Shown one piece after another: positions 20,413-31,527 of a stretch of 64,000 nt of DNA. The position numbers were made by a program, and so were the translations under genes. Every line of letters begins with the position of its first letter. Position 1 is the stretch's first letter. Under the pieces are notes generated by a model that was given only the letters and a program-made list of their open reading frames with translations, was not told where the DNA came from and made no database searches. Source of the stretch: Campanula takesimana (lineage: Eukaryota; Streptophyta; Magnoliopsida; Asterales; Campanulaceae); the NCBI GenBank assembly GCA_026119855.1, contig JAOWBW010000147.1:620001-684000 (forward strand), read 5' to 3'.

Positions 20413-21250
20413 CTATATAGCTTCTGGGAGTCTTTGATCAACACGTTGACCATCAATGTCTGCATGAAGTTTTGTTGTAGTGGATATAGGAGTCTTAGCT
20501 GCTGAGGTAGTCTGCATATCAAACTTCTTTATCATGTCTCTTGTGTACTTGGCTTGGTTGATGAAGATTCCATCATTCATTTGTTTGACTTGGAGACCTA
20601 GAAATAAGGTAAGTTCTCTAATCATGCTCATTTCAAATTGCTCTTGCATAAGATCTCCAAATTCTTTGCACATGAATTCATTTGATGATCTAAAGATAAT
20701 GTCATCGAAATAAACCTGAATAAGTAAAATGTCATCTCCATATTTCTTTATGAACAGTGTGTTGTTGTCTATGTGACCCTTGGTAAATCCTTTATTGAGT
20801 AAGAATTTAGACAATGTATCATACCAAGCTCTAGGTGCTTGCTTCAGACCATACAAGGGTTTGTCTAACTTATACACATGATTTGGGAATTTGGGATGTT
20901 GAAATCTAGGTGGTTGACCAACATATACTTGTTTATTCAGTACTCCATTCAAGAAGACACTCTTGACATCCATTTGAAATACTTTCATCTTCTTGAAGGA
21001 TGCAAAAGCTAGGAACGTTGTTATTGCTTCAAGTCTTGCAACAGGAGCAAAAGTTTCATCATAGTCTATTCCTTCTTCTTGTCTATATCCTTGAGAAACA
21101 AGTCTTTCTTTGTTTCTTGCTACTATTCCATCTTCACTCATTTTGTTCTTGAATACCCATCTTGTACTAATAACAGTTTGATTTCTTGGTTTGGGAGCAA
21201 GTTTCAAAACATTATTTCTTTCAACTATTCAAGTTATTCTTCCATAGCCT
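20413..21250 (-). pseudogene. family R reverse transcriptase, copy 1
   Basis: A 264-codon open piece reads KPRNQTVISTRWVFKNK, GIDYDETFAPVARLEAI, FQMDVKSVFLNG, YGLKQAPRAWYD and YFDDIIF (about 20699-20716), in place of the usual YVDDII. All are standard copia RT blocks. The reading is continuous down to LPEAI, then TAG at the deletion described for RNase H. Upstream the frame is broken around 21208-21431. The changed Tyr-Phe in the catalytic box differs from copy 2, where the frame is damaged at the same place. Confidence 0.85.
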
Positions 21251-22400
21251 TAATCCTGTCTGTATCTTGAAGAGCTTCATGAATTTTCTTTGGTTCCATT
21301 TGAGAGATAAAGGCACTCATGAAAATATCATAGTGGGGTGTGCCTTTAGGAACATTTTCCATTAAAATTGGTAAGGCAATGACAAGGTTGTTATCATTGA
21401 CTATGGGAGTTGGGGTAAGCTCAGGGGTAGTTTAGGTTGGAATAATTTTACAACAGACATTTTCTTCCTCTAAGCTGTTGGGAGGAGGTAAGCTGTTGGG
21501 ATCAGGATTGCTGTTGGAAATGTCTTTGGCCAGAACATAGGGAAGAATGGTGATGTTTCCATTTGAGGATGAGGGATTATTGGATGTGGGAGATGGTTCT
21601 GGAAGGTTTTCAGAGTTCCTAATACTTTCATCAAAGTCACACAAATCAGTGTTGGTTTGATCATTATTTTCATCAAAGTCAACATGAATTGAATCTTCCA
21701 CAACAAGTCTTCTTTTGTTGTACACTCTGTAGGCTTTGCTGGCATTTGAATATCCCAGAAAATTTCTTTCATCACTTTTGGAATCAAATTTGTCCCGGTT
21801 GTTCTTACCATTGTTGTGAATGTAGCACTTGCTTCCAAATCCATGAAAGTAGGATATGGTAGGAGTCTTTCCATTCCATAATTCATATGGGGTCTTTATA
21901 TGGTACTTGTTGATTAGGGTCTTGTTCTGTATATAAACAGCAGTGGTCACATCTTCACCCAAAAAGTACTTAGGAAGATTGTCTTCTGACAGTATTGCTC
22001 TTGCTGCTTCACAAATAGTTATGTTTTTTCTTTCTGCTACTCCATTTTGTTGAGGGTTCTTGGTACTGAAAAGTTATGATCAATCTCTATTTGATTGCAA
22101 TAGGCTTCAACTCCTGTGTTTTCAAACTCTGTTCCATTGTCAGATCCTACCTTCTTGATGGTCAAGCCTTTAAGATTCTAAACTTTGTTGAACAGCTGAG
22201 TGAGATGATTTAGGGTTTCACTTTGGGATTCAAGCAGAATGATCAAAGTGAATCTAGTGTAGTCATCCACAACCATAAGTGAGTATCTTTTTCCTCCTAG
22301 GGATCTTGTTCAGATGGGTCCAAAAAGGTCCATGTGAATGAGTTCAAGAGGTTTGGATGTGTGTAGTCTTGTTTTTGCAAAAAAAGGGATTTGAGAATTG
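21251..22400 (-). pseudogene. family R integrase, copy 1
   Basis: Frames with GAG-pre-integrase remains, MDLFGPI, MVVDDY (first Asp), GSDNGTEFEN (second Asp), then a frameshift around 22060 that breaks the PQQNG region (intact in copy 2). After that come LGEDVTTAVYIQNKTLINKY, TPYELWNGKTP and FGSKCYIHNN, and a Ser/Asn/Pro-rich C-terminal tail ending CCKIIPT (21432). About 190 bp that encode part of the zinc-binding region in copy 2 (56090-56280) are deleted at about 22390. It would insert cDNA into the genome. Confidence 0.8.
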
Positions 22401-22800
22401 GACTACCTCAAGGTGTAAGCAGTAAAGGTTCTTCTTTCTTGCTCTTGTGAGAATGACCTTATTGTTCTTATCCCTGACTTGGCATTGATCTTTGGTGCAG
22501 ATGACATGATAACCTTTATCACAGATTTAATTAATACCGATCAATTTGTGTTTAAGGCTTTTAACATAAGTTACATCAGTGAAGATGATCTCCTTGGTTA
22601 CTAAGTTCCCTGATCCTTTTACCCTAGCTTGAGAATTATCACCAAAGGTTACATTTGGACCTTTCTTTGATGTTAGTTGTTGAAGCCATTCCTTGCTGTA
22701 TGTCATGTGTCTACTGCATCCATTATCTAAGTACCAAATACCTTTACTAGATACCACAAAACAAAATAAAAATTATGGTACCATTTATTCTTTTGGGTCC
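22401..22800 (-). pseudogene. family R protease and pre-integrase remnant, copy 1
   Basis: WYLDNGCSRHMTYSKEWL (codons near 22690-22740) is the copia aspartic protease active site, D-N-G-C-S in place of the common D-S-G-C/A-S. It is followed by GPNVTFGDNSQARVKGSG and VTYVKSLKHKLIGIN. The frame is broken on both sides. It would cut the gag-pol polyprotein. Confidence 0.8.
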
Positions 22801-25095
22801 ACAGGATTAGACATTCTTTGGTACCCTAGCCTTGACACCTGAACTTCTCTTGAGGAACTGGTTGAGAGTGTTATAGTATGACATGATTTTCATCATATAA
22901 GGTGTCAAGGTAAAAGGTTGTGGTGAGTTGTATAGATGTCCAGTGTTGTAAGGATTTTGATTTCTGTAGTTTGGTTGGTGAAAATGAAATTTCTGTCTAT
23001 GGGTTGATGAATGGTATGATGATCTTGGAGAGGAGTTTTGAGAATGATAAGCATGGCTTCTCCCATTTGAGTAATGCCAATTTTGTCTAGGTTGCCTAGA
23101 GTGGCTCTGCTGCCTAGCCTGTCTTGACTGTCCAGCTTGTCTTGGCTGTCTGGCTTGTCTAGGCTTTCTAGACTTTTATTCATGCTTATTTTTCTAAAAT
23201 TGGATATCATCAGTACTTGTAGAAGCTTGAGGTTTAAGAATTATAGGAGACTCAACTTTTAAAACACTCTTTTTGGTACATTCATCCTCCTTTAATACAC
23301 ATCTTCCTTTGTTTGAATAGGATATGATAGTTTTTTGGTAGAAAAGGTATTGAGACTTTGTAGAACCATACTCTCAATAGCCCTGTTACCTGTTAGAGGA
23401 GTATAGGGTTTAAGTGTGGGATTTTTAGCTCCAATTCGATACCTATCTCTTGGATGACTTTGATTAAAGTGATACAAGAACAGAGTATTGCTTGATTTGT
23501 TCCAGGAATCAATCTTGCTTTTTAAGGCATTGTTTTCTTCCTTCAAGGTACTCATTTATTATTCATTATCCTTTTGAGATTTTGAACATTCAGTCTTAGC
23601 TGTTAAGCTTTTTAATGTCATTTTCATGTTTTTGACATTTGTCCTCTAGATTATTTTTGGTGGTTTCAAGGGTGATATTAGAGGTTTTGAGAGTTTTAAT
23701 GGTCTTGGATTGTTCAAGATTTTCAGTGATTAAGGCAGCAAAGCTAGAGTCTTGTTTCTTCTTTTGAATTAAGAGAGTGCAAACTAAATTTTTAAAACCT
23801 TCAATATTGATAGAGTTAAAATTATGTACCTCTTTTAATTCCTCAGCAGCAGCTAAGGCTTCTAGATCTTCTTCATTGTCTGATTCTTCACATTCTTGAG
23901 CAACCAAACATAGTAGAGCTTCTTTTTCATCACTGTCTGAGTCTGATGAATCAAATTCCTCATCACTGAATCTAAATGAGTCAGCAAGCATGACTTGTTC
24001 TTTGTTTTTGTAATTTTTAGCTTTGACACAGTTGTAACAATTTCACCTATAACTATGAATGACTTCTTTGGAATAAGTCATTATTTTTGAACCATCTCTT
24101 TGTTTATTAGATTCTTTGCAGTCTGCAGCATAATGATCTGGTTTACCACAATTGTAGCACTCAACCCTCTTCTTAACAGCTTCTTGATTTGAGTTAGATG
24201 GAGATGGACTGTATTTCCTATCAAATACTTTCTTTTGGTGTTTCATGGCATTTCTGACAGCCATGGAGATTTGACTTGGAATGTCTTCTTAAGAGATGGG
24301 TTTGGCTTCTTGTTTAGGAGTTATGTTCAGCTTTTGCAGGGCATTGCTTACAAGAGTGTCAATGTACTATTGGGAAAATTGTTTTTGGGTTTGCTCTTGA
24401 TCTAAAAGAACAAGGGTTTGAGATATGGTAGGCGTTGGTTGAGCTTTGACCATTCTTTCAAGATCATAAGCTTCATGTTTTCCAAAGTATTGCTCAATGG
24501 TCATACTACTCCACTCAGCTTATTCTCTAATGGGTAGAGCCACTTTCTCATACTCTTGAGGAAGATTTGAGTAGATTTGTAGACATAGATCAGATTGATC
24601 AAAAGTTTTTCCATGGTCTGAAATGGCTCTAACAAGATCTTCAAATCTTGGTCTTGCAGCACTCACCTTTTCTACAGGGTAGAATTTGAAGTTATCCAGT
24701 TGTCTGAGTAAGTTGTAGAGACTCTGTGTTCTTACACTTGTGTGTTTAGTGAACTTAGTGTTTATTAATTCCCATGCAGCTTTAGCACTTTTAAATTTAG
24801 TTATTTCTTTAGCTAAGGAATCATTTACACTTTTTTGCCGAATGTTTTTCACTTTCAGGTTTGCAGTCATTAATTGTCTTTGAGCATCAGTCCAATTTTC
24901 AGGAGATTTAATTTTACTATCTCCTCCATTAACTTCAGCTTGAGTAGGTTGTTTAACTTCATTTTCTAAGACATACCAGTTCCATATGCTATTAGCATCT
25001 AGATAGGTTTTAATCTTTGAGGAATAAATCTCGAATGATCAATAGTCATCTATGTGTGGAATGTCCTTTTCATTGTTTCTTCTTTGTTGAGGCAT
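22801..25095 (-). pseudogene. family R gag, copy 1
   Basis: ATG at 25095-25093 (MPQQRRNNEKDIPHIDDY), 54 bases inside the primer site. A GGA-to-TGA stop follows DDY (GGA in copy 2). Then come capsid-type blocks: AKAAWELINTKFTKHTSVR, LYNLLRQLDNFKF and LCLQIYSNLPQEYEKVALP; the zinc knuckle CYNCGKPDHYAADC (about 24145); an acidic SDEEFDSSDSDSDE segment; and a coiled-coil stretch (about 23600-23800). A Pro/Gln/Asp-rich region follows with tandem KPDSQDKLDSQDRLG-type repeats. At least five stops or shifts. Length of about 750 codons fits a Sirevirus-type gag. Confidence 0.8.
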
Positions 25096-25148
25096 GGTGG
25101 ATTGAATGGATCTTTCACAAGTTGTTAGACTCTTTACGGTGAATCCAA

Positions 25149-25160
25149 GCTCTGATGCCA
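25149..25160 (-). other. primer binding site, family R, copy 1
   Basis: The minus strand reads TGGCATCAGAGC, two bases inside the LTR edge. It matches the 3' end of initiator tRNA-Met except at one position (TGGTATCAGAGC expected). Copy 2 has the same at 58963-58952. Confidence 0.85.
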
Positions 25161-25162
25161 AT

Positions 25163-26320
25163 TAAAAGGCCCTGTTAAACTAATTAAACAGATTAATTAA
25201 AACTTGGACAGCTAACACTTTGGGTTAGCTGTTAAGAAATAATGAATAAAAAGGAATTATGCAGTGGAATATAAAAAGGAAAAAGAATGAAAAGAACAAT
25301 GTGAAGTGTGTGTGTGTAAGTGTATGGACAAGAGTGTACACAGTATTTTTAAGTGGTTCAGAGGCAAAACCCTTCTCTTACATCCACCCCTACTGTTGAT
25401 AACAGTGAGATCAATTCACTATAATATTCTCTTCAATAAGAGTTACAAGAATTGATAAGGCAAGTTCCTAGAACCCCCACTACTTAATTGACACTTCAAT
25501 TAAGGTTACTTCTTCCAAAGCAGAGAAAAGGGAAAAGAAAATACAAAAGAGTTTTTACAAAAATAGCTTGGCTGGAAGCTGGCTTAGTGAGGGTTGTAAC
25601 TGGGTTCTAGATGGCACAATAATTGCAGGGGTTTTATGCAAATGGTCAAGACTGAAGAGGTTGGCAGAAAATGTGTGTAAGGAGAATGCAAAAGGGTTAC
25701 TTGACAACATGCCAGTATGATCCTTTATATAGGGGTTGACATATAGCTGTTGGGGGAAAAAGTTGCAGAGGAGTAATGGTTCTTCTTGACTGGAGTTAGT
25801 CAAGGTTTGACTGACATACTTGTCAGTTTCCATTGGATGATAGTTGTCAGTTGAGGTGGAGGCTATGCAGGATTGATCAAGATTTAATATGAGTTATTCC
25901 AATGATTGGGAGAATAGCCTATCATTGGAATAATCATTCTTCAGAGATCTGATGTGGCAGAGAAAGCTGTTGGTCAAAACAGTCTTAGTTGTTGAAGTAT
26001 AGTGTCTTAGCTGTTTGGACCTTTAAGGAATTTTCTGTTGAAGCTTGTTTGTACTTTGCATCTTGATAATTCATTTGAATGTACATGGGTCTGTAAATGA
26101 TGGTTCTTCAGTTTGTTTGATGTATAGAAGATAGGTAGATCATGTAATGGTTTGACTGTTGAGTGGTGTAGGTGCAGAACAGCTTAGGTGTTGGACTTGT
26201 ACTTGGTTACCTGTGGTCAGGTCTTTGTATACATTATGTAATCAATAGAGTTTGATTATTTATTTATCAAAACATCTTTACTATAATTAATTTGTGATTA
26301 AGCATAGTGAGGTACTAACA
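25163..26320 (-). repeat. 5' LTR of family R, copy 1
   Basis: 1158 bp. On the element strand it begins TGTTAGTACCTCACTATG (26320) and ends near GGGCCTTTTA (GGGCCTTTCA in copy 2). TATA (minus TATATAAA) is at 25733-25724. U3 carries the family word at about 25743 (TAGCTGTTG), 25964, 25984 (one change), 26005 and 26178. Another pair ACAGCTAAC/GTTAGCTGTT is at 25208-25234 in U5. The shared block GTGGTTCAGAG...TACATCCACC...CACTATAA lies at about 25351-25425. Confidence 0.85.
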
Positions 26321-28976
26321 GATATGCTTCATTTAGATGTTTGGGTCCTTCCCCGGTTAATTCTATGAATTGTTCTTGTTATTATCTATCTATTGTGGAT
26401 GATTTTTCTCGCTTTGTGTGGATCTTTCCTATGACTCATAAATCTAGTGTTTTACAGATTTTCTCCACCTTTAAAACACAGATTGAAAATCAATTATCTC
26501 GTAAGATTTCTTCTATTCATACGGTTAAGACTATTCAAACTGATGGGGGGTGAGTTAACTAGTTGAGCCTTTATTCATTACCTTCAGAACGTTGGAATCA
26601 AGCACAAAATCACTTGTCCATATACTTCCCAACAGAATGGTGTTGTTGAGCTTAAACATCGCAACATTGTGGAGATGGGTTTGTGTCTCATGGCTAAAGC
26701 CAAAGTTCCCTTTAACTTTTGGCTTGAAGCATTTACTACTGCCGTTTACCTTAATCGGCTTCCCATGCGCCAACATAAGTTTGTGTCTCCTTATCAAAAA
26801 TTGTTGAAACGAAAACCTGATTATCGTTTTCTTAATGTTTTTGGATGCTCTTGTTTTCCGTATATTGTTCCTACCAATGCACACAAACTTATGCCAAAAT
26901 CACTTCACTACATCTTTCTTGGTTATGATGATACACGCAAAGGATATCGCTGTTTAGACTTGCTTTCTCGAAAAGTTTATATTTCATGACATGTTATTTT
27001 TTATGAAAATAACTTTCCGTGGCAAGATTCTTCTATCAATAAATTGTCAACAGGAAGTGACTGGCTACTTCTGTCCGCTACCGTGTACTCGGATCACCAT
27101 CCTAGACTGCTTCCTCTTGCTGATTTACAACCTGCTCCAGCATCGACTAGTCCTCGTCGTATTCAGTCCAGCTCGCCTGGGCTTCCCACTTTTCAGCCTA
27201 CTCGGTCTCCTCCACAAAGGCCAGTTTTCTGTCACACACCAGTGCCTTACAGCTTCCCGAGCTACCACCAGGTCCTGCTCTTGCTCCTGCCAGTCCATCT
27301 GGTCTCTATCCTTTCGATGAGACACTTACTGCTGCTTTACTTCCTACATCCGTTGCACCTACAACAGCCACTTCCGCTCTGGTGGTCACTAGTTCTTCTG
27401 GTTCTGATTCTTCTACTCCACCTCAGCAGTTTCGTGACCTTCACGAGCTCTATGACATTACCTCTCCCGTTTCTATTAAATACAGTCTTACGGCAACTCA
27501 AGAAGACCCCTTGTATGAACCTCGCACCTTTAAACAGGATTCCAAATTCCCACACTGGCAAGCAGCGATGCGTGAGGAACTATCCACCCTTCATAAAAAT
27601 GATACATGGTCTCTTGTTCCGTCCCTTCCTCAGATGAATGTTGTAGGATGTCGTCGGGTATTCAAGGTCAAACGGAAAGCCGATGGTTCAGTTGAGCGAC
27701 ACAAAGCCCGCTTGGTTGCTCAGGGGTTCAGACAACAAGCTGGCCTCGACTATGATGAGACCTTTAGTCCCGTGGTCAAACCATCATCTATTCGTACTGT
27801 CCTCTGTGTGGCACACTCTCGTAGTTGGGACATCAAACAGCTTGACGTTCGTAATGCCTTTCTGAATGGTTTCTTGCATGAGGAGTTTTACATGAAACAA
27901 CCTCCAGGGTTTGTTGATCCCATATCCGCTGATCACGTTTGTCGCCTTCACAAGGCTCTATATGGTTTGAAGCAGTCTCCCCATGCGTGGTTTCAGTGAC
28001 TACATGATTTTGTCCTTCATCTCGGCTTCTTTAACAGCCGCTCTGATTCATCGCTCTTTATTAAACATACACCTATGGCCACTATTATTCTTCTGGTGTA
28101 TGTCGATGACATTATTGTCACTAGATCGTCTACTTCTGTTGTGACTTCCATCATTGACTCCTTATGTGCCACGTTTGACAGTCGTTGTTTGGGGGACTTA
28201 AGTTTCTTTCTCGGGATAGAAGCTTCATGTTCGGGGTGACACATTGACACTTCGACAGTCTCGGTACACTATCGATCTTCTCTCTAGGTTCAACATGACG
28301 GACTGTAATCCGTCATCTTCACCTATAATCCCTCACTCTCGGATGTCTGCTAATGATGGAGATCCATTACCGGACCCTACTACTTATCGAAGTCTTTTGG
28401 GTGGTATTCAATACCTCACTTTGACACGTCCAGACATCGCTTTCTCGGTTAACAAGGTCTGCCAATACATGCATCAGCCTCATACTACACATTTAGTGGC
28501 AGCTAAGAGAATTTTACGGTTTATTAAGGGTACTTCACATCTCGGCCTTGTCTTTCATCGCTCTCCGTCTTTGTCCATTTGTGCTTACTCCGATGCGGAC
28601 TGGGCTGGCGATCCTGATGATCGGAGATCTACTACTGGTGCATGTATTTTTATTGGCCCTAACATTGTTTCTTGGACGGCAAAGAAACAATCTACCGTTT
28701 CACGCTCTAGTAGTGAAGCGGAGTATCGTTCCCTAGCTACAACTACTGTGGAGCTACGTTGGTTTTCCTACTTGTTCCGTGAATTGCATCTTCCCTTCGC
28801 TCCTCCATCCTTGTTTTGTGACAATCTCTCTGCTCTTCACATGACTCATAACCCTGTGTTTCATGCCCGCACTCGTCACATTAAGATTGATTATCACAAA
28901 AGGCTTATCTTAGCCTCGTTTTCAAGCTCTTTCTACCAAGTTGCTCCTTCCCTACATTCGTCTAGCTTGAGGGGGG
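26321..28976 (+). pseudogene. copia-2 integrase (partial), RT and RNase H, copy 1
   Basis: The reading starts inside integrase (MLHLDVWGPSPVN, IVDDFSRFVWIFP, first Asp; TIQTDGG, second Asp). It continues TCPYTSQQNGVVE (Glu) and FLGYDDTRKGYRCLD, then RT with GCRRVFKVKRKADGS, DYDETFSPVVKPSSIR, QLDVRNAFLNGFLHEEFYM, YGLKQSPHAWF and YVDDIIV (about 28099-28116). RNase H has YSDADWAGDPDDRRST, SRSSSEAEYR and FCDNLSALHM. Breaks: TGA after HAWFQ (27997), a shift near 28235, a stop at 26987. Gag, protease and the integrase N-terminus are missing because family R sits directly upstream; they are not found elsewhere in the window. Confidence 0.85.
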
Positions 28977-29237
28977 TATTAGCTGAGAGTTTTGGATTCT
29001 CACGGGATATCTTCACGTGCCATATTTGGTTACTTTGGTATTTTAGGATACTGATTGTAAAAAGGGAGTTATTTTTGTATGTATCAATTCCATTAGTATA
29101 GGGATTCTAGGTTACCTTGTTGATGAGGACTAGGTTAGTGTGTATATATATTGTAACTTAACCTACATTGTATATTACGGAGAATTTCATCTCACATTTG
29201 CCGCCTCTCTTTCTCCTTGGCTGTATCACTTTCTACA
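28977..29237 (+). repeat. 3' LTR of copia-2
   Basis: About 261 bp, directly after the polypurine tract TTGAGGGGGG. It starts TATTAGCTGAGAG (TGTTAG-type with one change) and ends TTTCTACA. TATA-like TGTATATATATT lies at 29141-29152, preceded by two CTAGGTTA words. The short LTR fits Ale/Ivana-type copia elements. Unit B begins at 29238. Confidence 0.65.
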
Positions 29238-29905
29238 AAGGAGAGGTGAAAAATATGGACTGTAGTAATGTTTGAAAGGTTCAGCAAGGCTAGGTTCATT
29301 GGAAAATATGGGTCTTTGTTTCTGTTCTTTGTGAGGGGGGGGGGAGGGGGTGTGTTTAGGGTGGTGCCATGATGGTGGTGTGGTAGGAATTTGGTGTTAG
29401 TGGATGAAAGTTCTTATGGCTTGGTTGTTGTAATGGATGAAAATGAGTCTTGTTTGTTACTTGTTGGGATGTAGTTGGTAAGAAGAACGGTAGGGGTGGG
29501 GGAGGAGAGATGGAAGGGGAACTACAGAGAAAGGAAACAAGAAGTAGGTCGGAACTGTGTCGGTCGTTGGTGGCGGAAGGGAGAGGGGATATAGAGTGCG
29601 CGGTTGGTGGGAGAAGGGAAAGTAGAGAGAGAGAGAGAAGGAAAAAAAGAAAGAGATGGGAAGTTACAAATAAGGGGTTCGGGAGATGGTGTTATTTTAT
29701 GATTATAGGTTTTGGGTGGGGAAAGATAATTTTAGGATTTTCGTTAGTTTATCCAACGAATAAGGGGAGACAAGGGAATATATGTTGAGCAACATATACA
29801 CACTGGGAATAATGGAAATAGGCTCTCCTCTTTAAGAATTGGATTTTTTTTTTGGGGCTTTAGGGGAATAATTTCTTTTCTTCTTATTTTCTTGGTAAAT
29901 AGCAG

Positions 29906-30008
29906 GGCCCATTTAGAAAATTGGAAAAAACCTAAATTGTCTACAACTTTTTGGCGGCTCCTAACCCTAAAACCAGTGTAAGAAAACCCTAACTTCTGTC
30001 TATAAATG
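29906..30008 (+). promoter_or_regulatory. housekeeping-type promoter (unit B)
   Basis: GGCCCA (29906-29911), AACCCTAAAA near 29962, AAACCCTAA (29984-29992) and TATAAATG (30001-30008). The upstream TGGGCC of units A and C is changed to TGGGGC here. Downstream sequence up to the ATG at 30160 aligns with unit A. Confidence 0.55.
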
Positions 30009-30159
30009 ACTAGCAGCAGCACAGCCCCAAATCAAACATTCTAGCGGCCGCCTCTCTATCTCTCCCTCCTATCCATTTTTCCTTTTATTCAGCCCCTTTC
30101 GTTTGGATCCAGATCTTGATCTGTCACATCCATCATTAAGATTATATCGTAACTTATTT

Positions 30160-30919
30160 ATGCTATCATCAATGTGGAGAATGCTTCTTTTGAGGCCACC
30201 TGATTTGAAGGAAATTTTTGTTTGTAAATTGTTTTCTTATATATCGATCATGAGATCTGCTTATCTCTCTCAGATTTTATTGGATCTCTCTCTCCCGATT
30301 TAAATGATGCATAATTTATTTATGAGCTGACCGATCCCCAAAGGAGTATTTTAGTTTATTCAGTCTTGTTGTATACGATTTGATTGTTTAAAATTATCAG
30401 CTTCTTTTATCTGCTTGGATCAGCAGGAATTTGTTTTAAATACTACAGTAATTTTTTTTGTTTCCCTTATCCTCTTTGATCAGCATGTATATCTAGTAGT
30501 GATAAAATTGTTCTTCGTTATATGTTTCTTGTTCATTTCTCTAAATCTTTCATTTTTATACAGCGTCTTTCTCGCATAAGAAGACAAGGTCCTTGTTCAT
30601 ATCATTTCAAACAAGAAATTCTGGTCATCCAAACAAGCTTGGGCTCAATAAGAAGTGTCCCCCATTCTGACCTAAACTCTTTCTACACTCTAAATTATGT
30701 TCCTAATCAACCCATTACTTGCCAACTTAATCAGTCTCCATGGGATGTTACTCGATCAGAGCAGGTTTGTACATTCCAAATCGAAATTCAGATTTTATTT
30801 TCTATACTCGATTCCATTTGTTATCCTTTTGGCATGTGTTAATTAACCCTAATTGTATTTAATTTTGGACAATCCCATTTTTACAGGAGACATTTACTTG
30901 GGAAAAGAATTTATATTAA
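30160..30919 (+). CDS. candidate three-exon small gene (unit B), span including introns
   Basis: Exon 1 30160-30210 (MLSSMWRMLLLRPPDLK). Exon 2 30564-30764: 67 codons after TTTTTATACAG, starting RLSRIRRQGPCSYHFKQ, ending GAGCAG|GTTTGT. Exon 3 30887-30919: after CCATTTTTACAG, ETFTWEKNLY and TAA. All joints are phase 0 and no stop interrupts, giving about 94 residues, basic at the N-terminus as in organelle-targeted proteins. The exon 1 donor is GTAACT in units A and C but GAAATT here, so splicing of intron 1 is doubtful in this copy. Exon 1 does read on in frame into the intron. No family recognised; it could be a chance reading. Confidence 0.35.
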
Positions 30920-31527
30920 CCCAATCAGCATTGCAAAGGGGTAACTCAACCAGTGTCTTCATCTGACCCTCGCTTTTAATATTTAATAAAGATAAAATTG
31001 GTAGATATATTATTCTGAAATTTTATAAAAACACCAATTAGGCACAGTTAGAGGGAACTTAGCACTCGATTGGCATTTTTCTACGAGAAGAGGAGCACGC
31101 GACAAGTCATGGAAGTCATGAAGCTATGGTCATTGATGAAGAAGCAAGTTTGAGAGAAAACCGAGCGAGTCGGGAAAATAAATAAGGGGAAGGGGAAAGC
31201 TGTTGTTGTTGATGAAGAGGCGAGTTTGAAAGAAAACCAAGCGAGTTGGGAAAATAAAGAAGACAAACTAGGATAAATATTTAGGAAATGAGAATCCATA
31301 ATTACTTTATAATTTGTATTGTTTAGAAGCCTGTGATTGACATGTACTCTCTTTCCCAAAATGAATTGTAATTAACTTGTACTCTCCATGTCCTAAAATG
31401 AATGTCAATGTTTCAATTTTCAAAGAATGGTAAAGTTAACTTTCTTTTACATAATTTTACTTGATAATTAGGGTATTTGGTATCTTACACTTGTATTATA
31501 GTTGCATAAATTCCTCAAATTATTGGA

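Larger units (their letters stand above)
18454..26320 (-). mobile_element. Ty1/copia family R (Sirevirus-like), decayed, 3' end lost; copy 1
   Basis: On the minus strand: 5' LTR (25163-26320), primer site, gag with zinc knuckle and coiled coil, protease, integrase, RT, RNase H (the order PR-IN-RT-RH is the copia order), then the antisense ORF. The 3' LTR of this family (as at 62173-63345) is absent. What lies to the left is family L. The right edge CTAACA is followed by copia-2 DNA. A long gag extension with coiled coil after the zinc knuckle, an LTR over 1 kb and an extra ORF in relatives point to the Sirevirus group; this is a judgement without a tree. Confidence 0.75.
9823..28410. repeat. 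segmental duplication, copy 1
   Basis: Runs of this segment recur in the same order and orientation in copy 2 (33110-62172): 9823 with 33115, 13037 with 45124, 16556 with 50268, 18522 with 52224, 25163 with 58966, 28244 with about 62007. The distance grows from about 32.1 to 33.8 kb because of insertions in copy 2. By eye the copies differ by a few per cent plus indels. Copy 1 has its own deletions, for example about 190 bp near 22390 and about 90 bp near 14848. The alignment stops at 28410 only because copy 2 is cut there by a family-R LTR. The left end is masked by the Tat element. Confidence 0.85.

Noticed and set aside
27044..27637. 197-codon plus-strand ORF with Leu/Pro-rich reading
   Set aside because: Frame-shifted shadow of the copia-2 linker between integrase and RT; the 27382 frame carries the RT motifs.
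29450..29788. 112-codon plus-strand ORF in unit B
   Set aside because: Low-complexity Arg/Gly/Glu reading of GA-rich promoter-proximal DNA; units A and C do not keep the frame.
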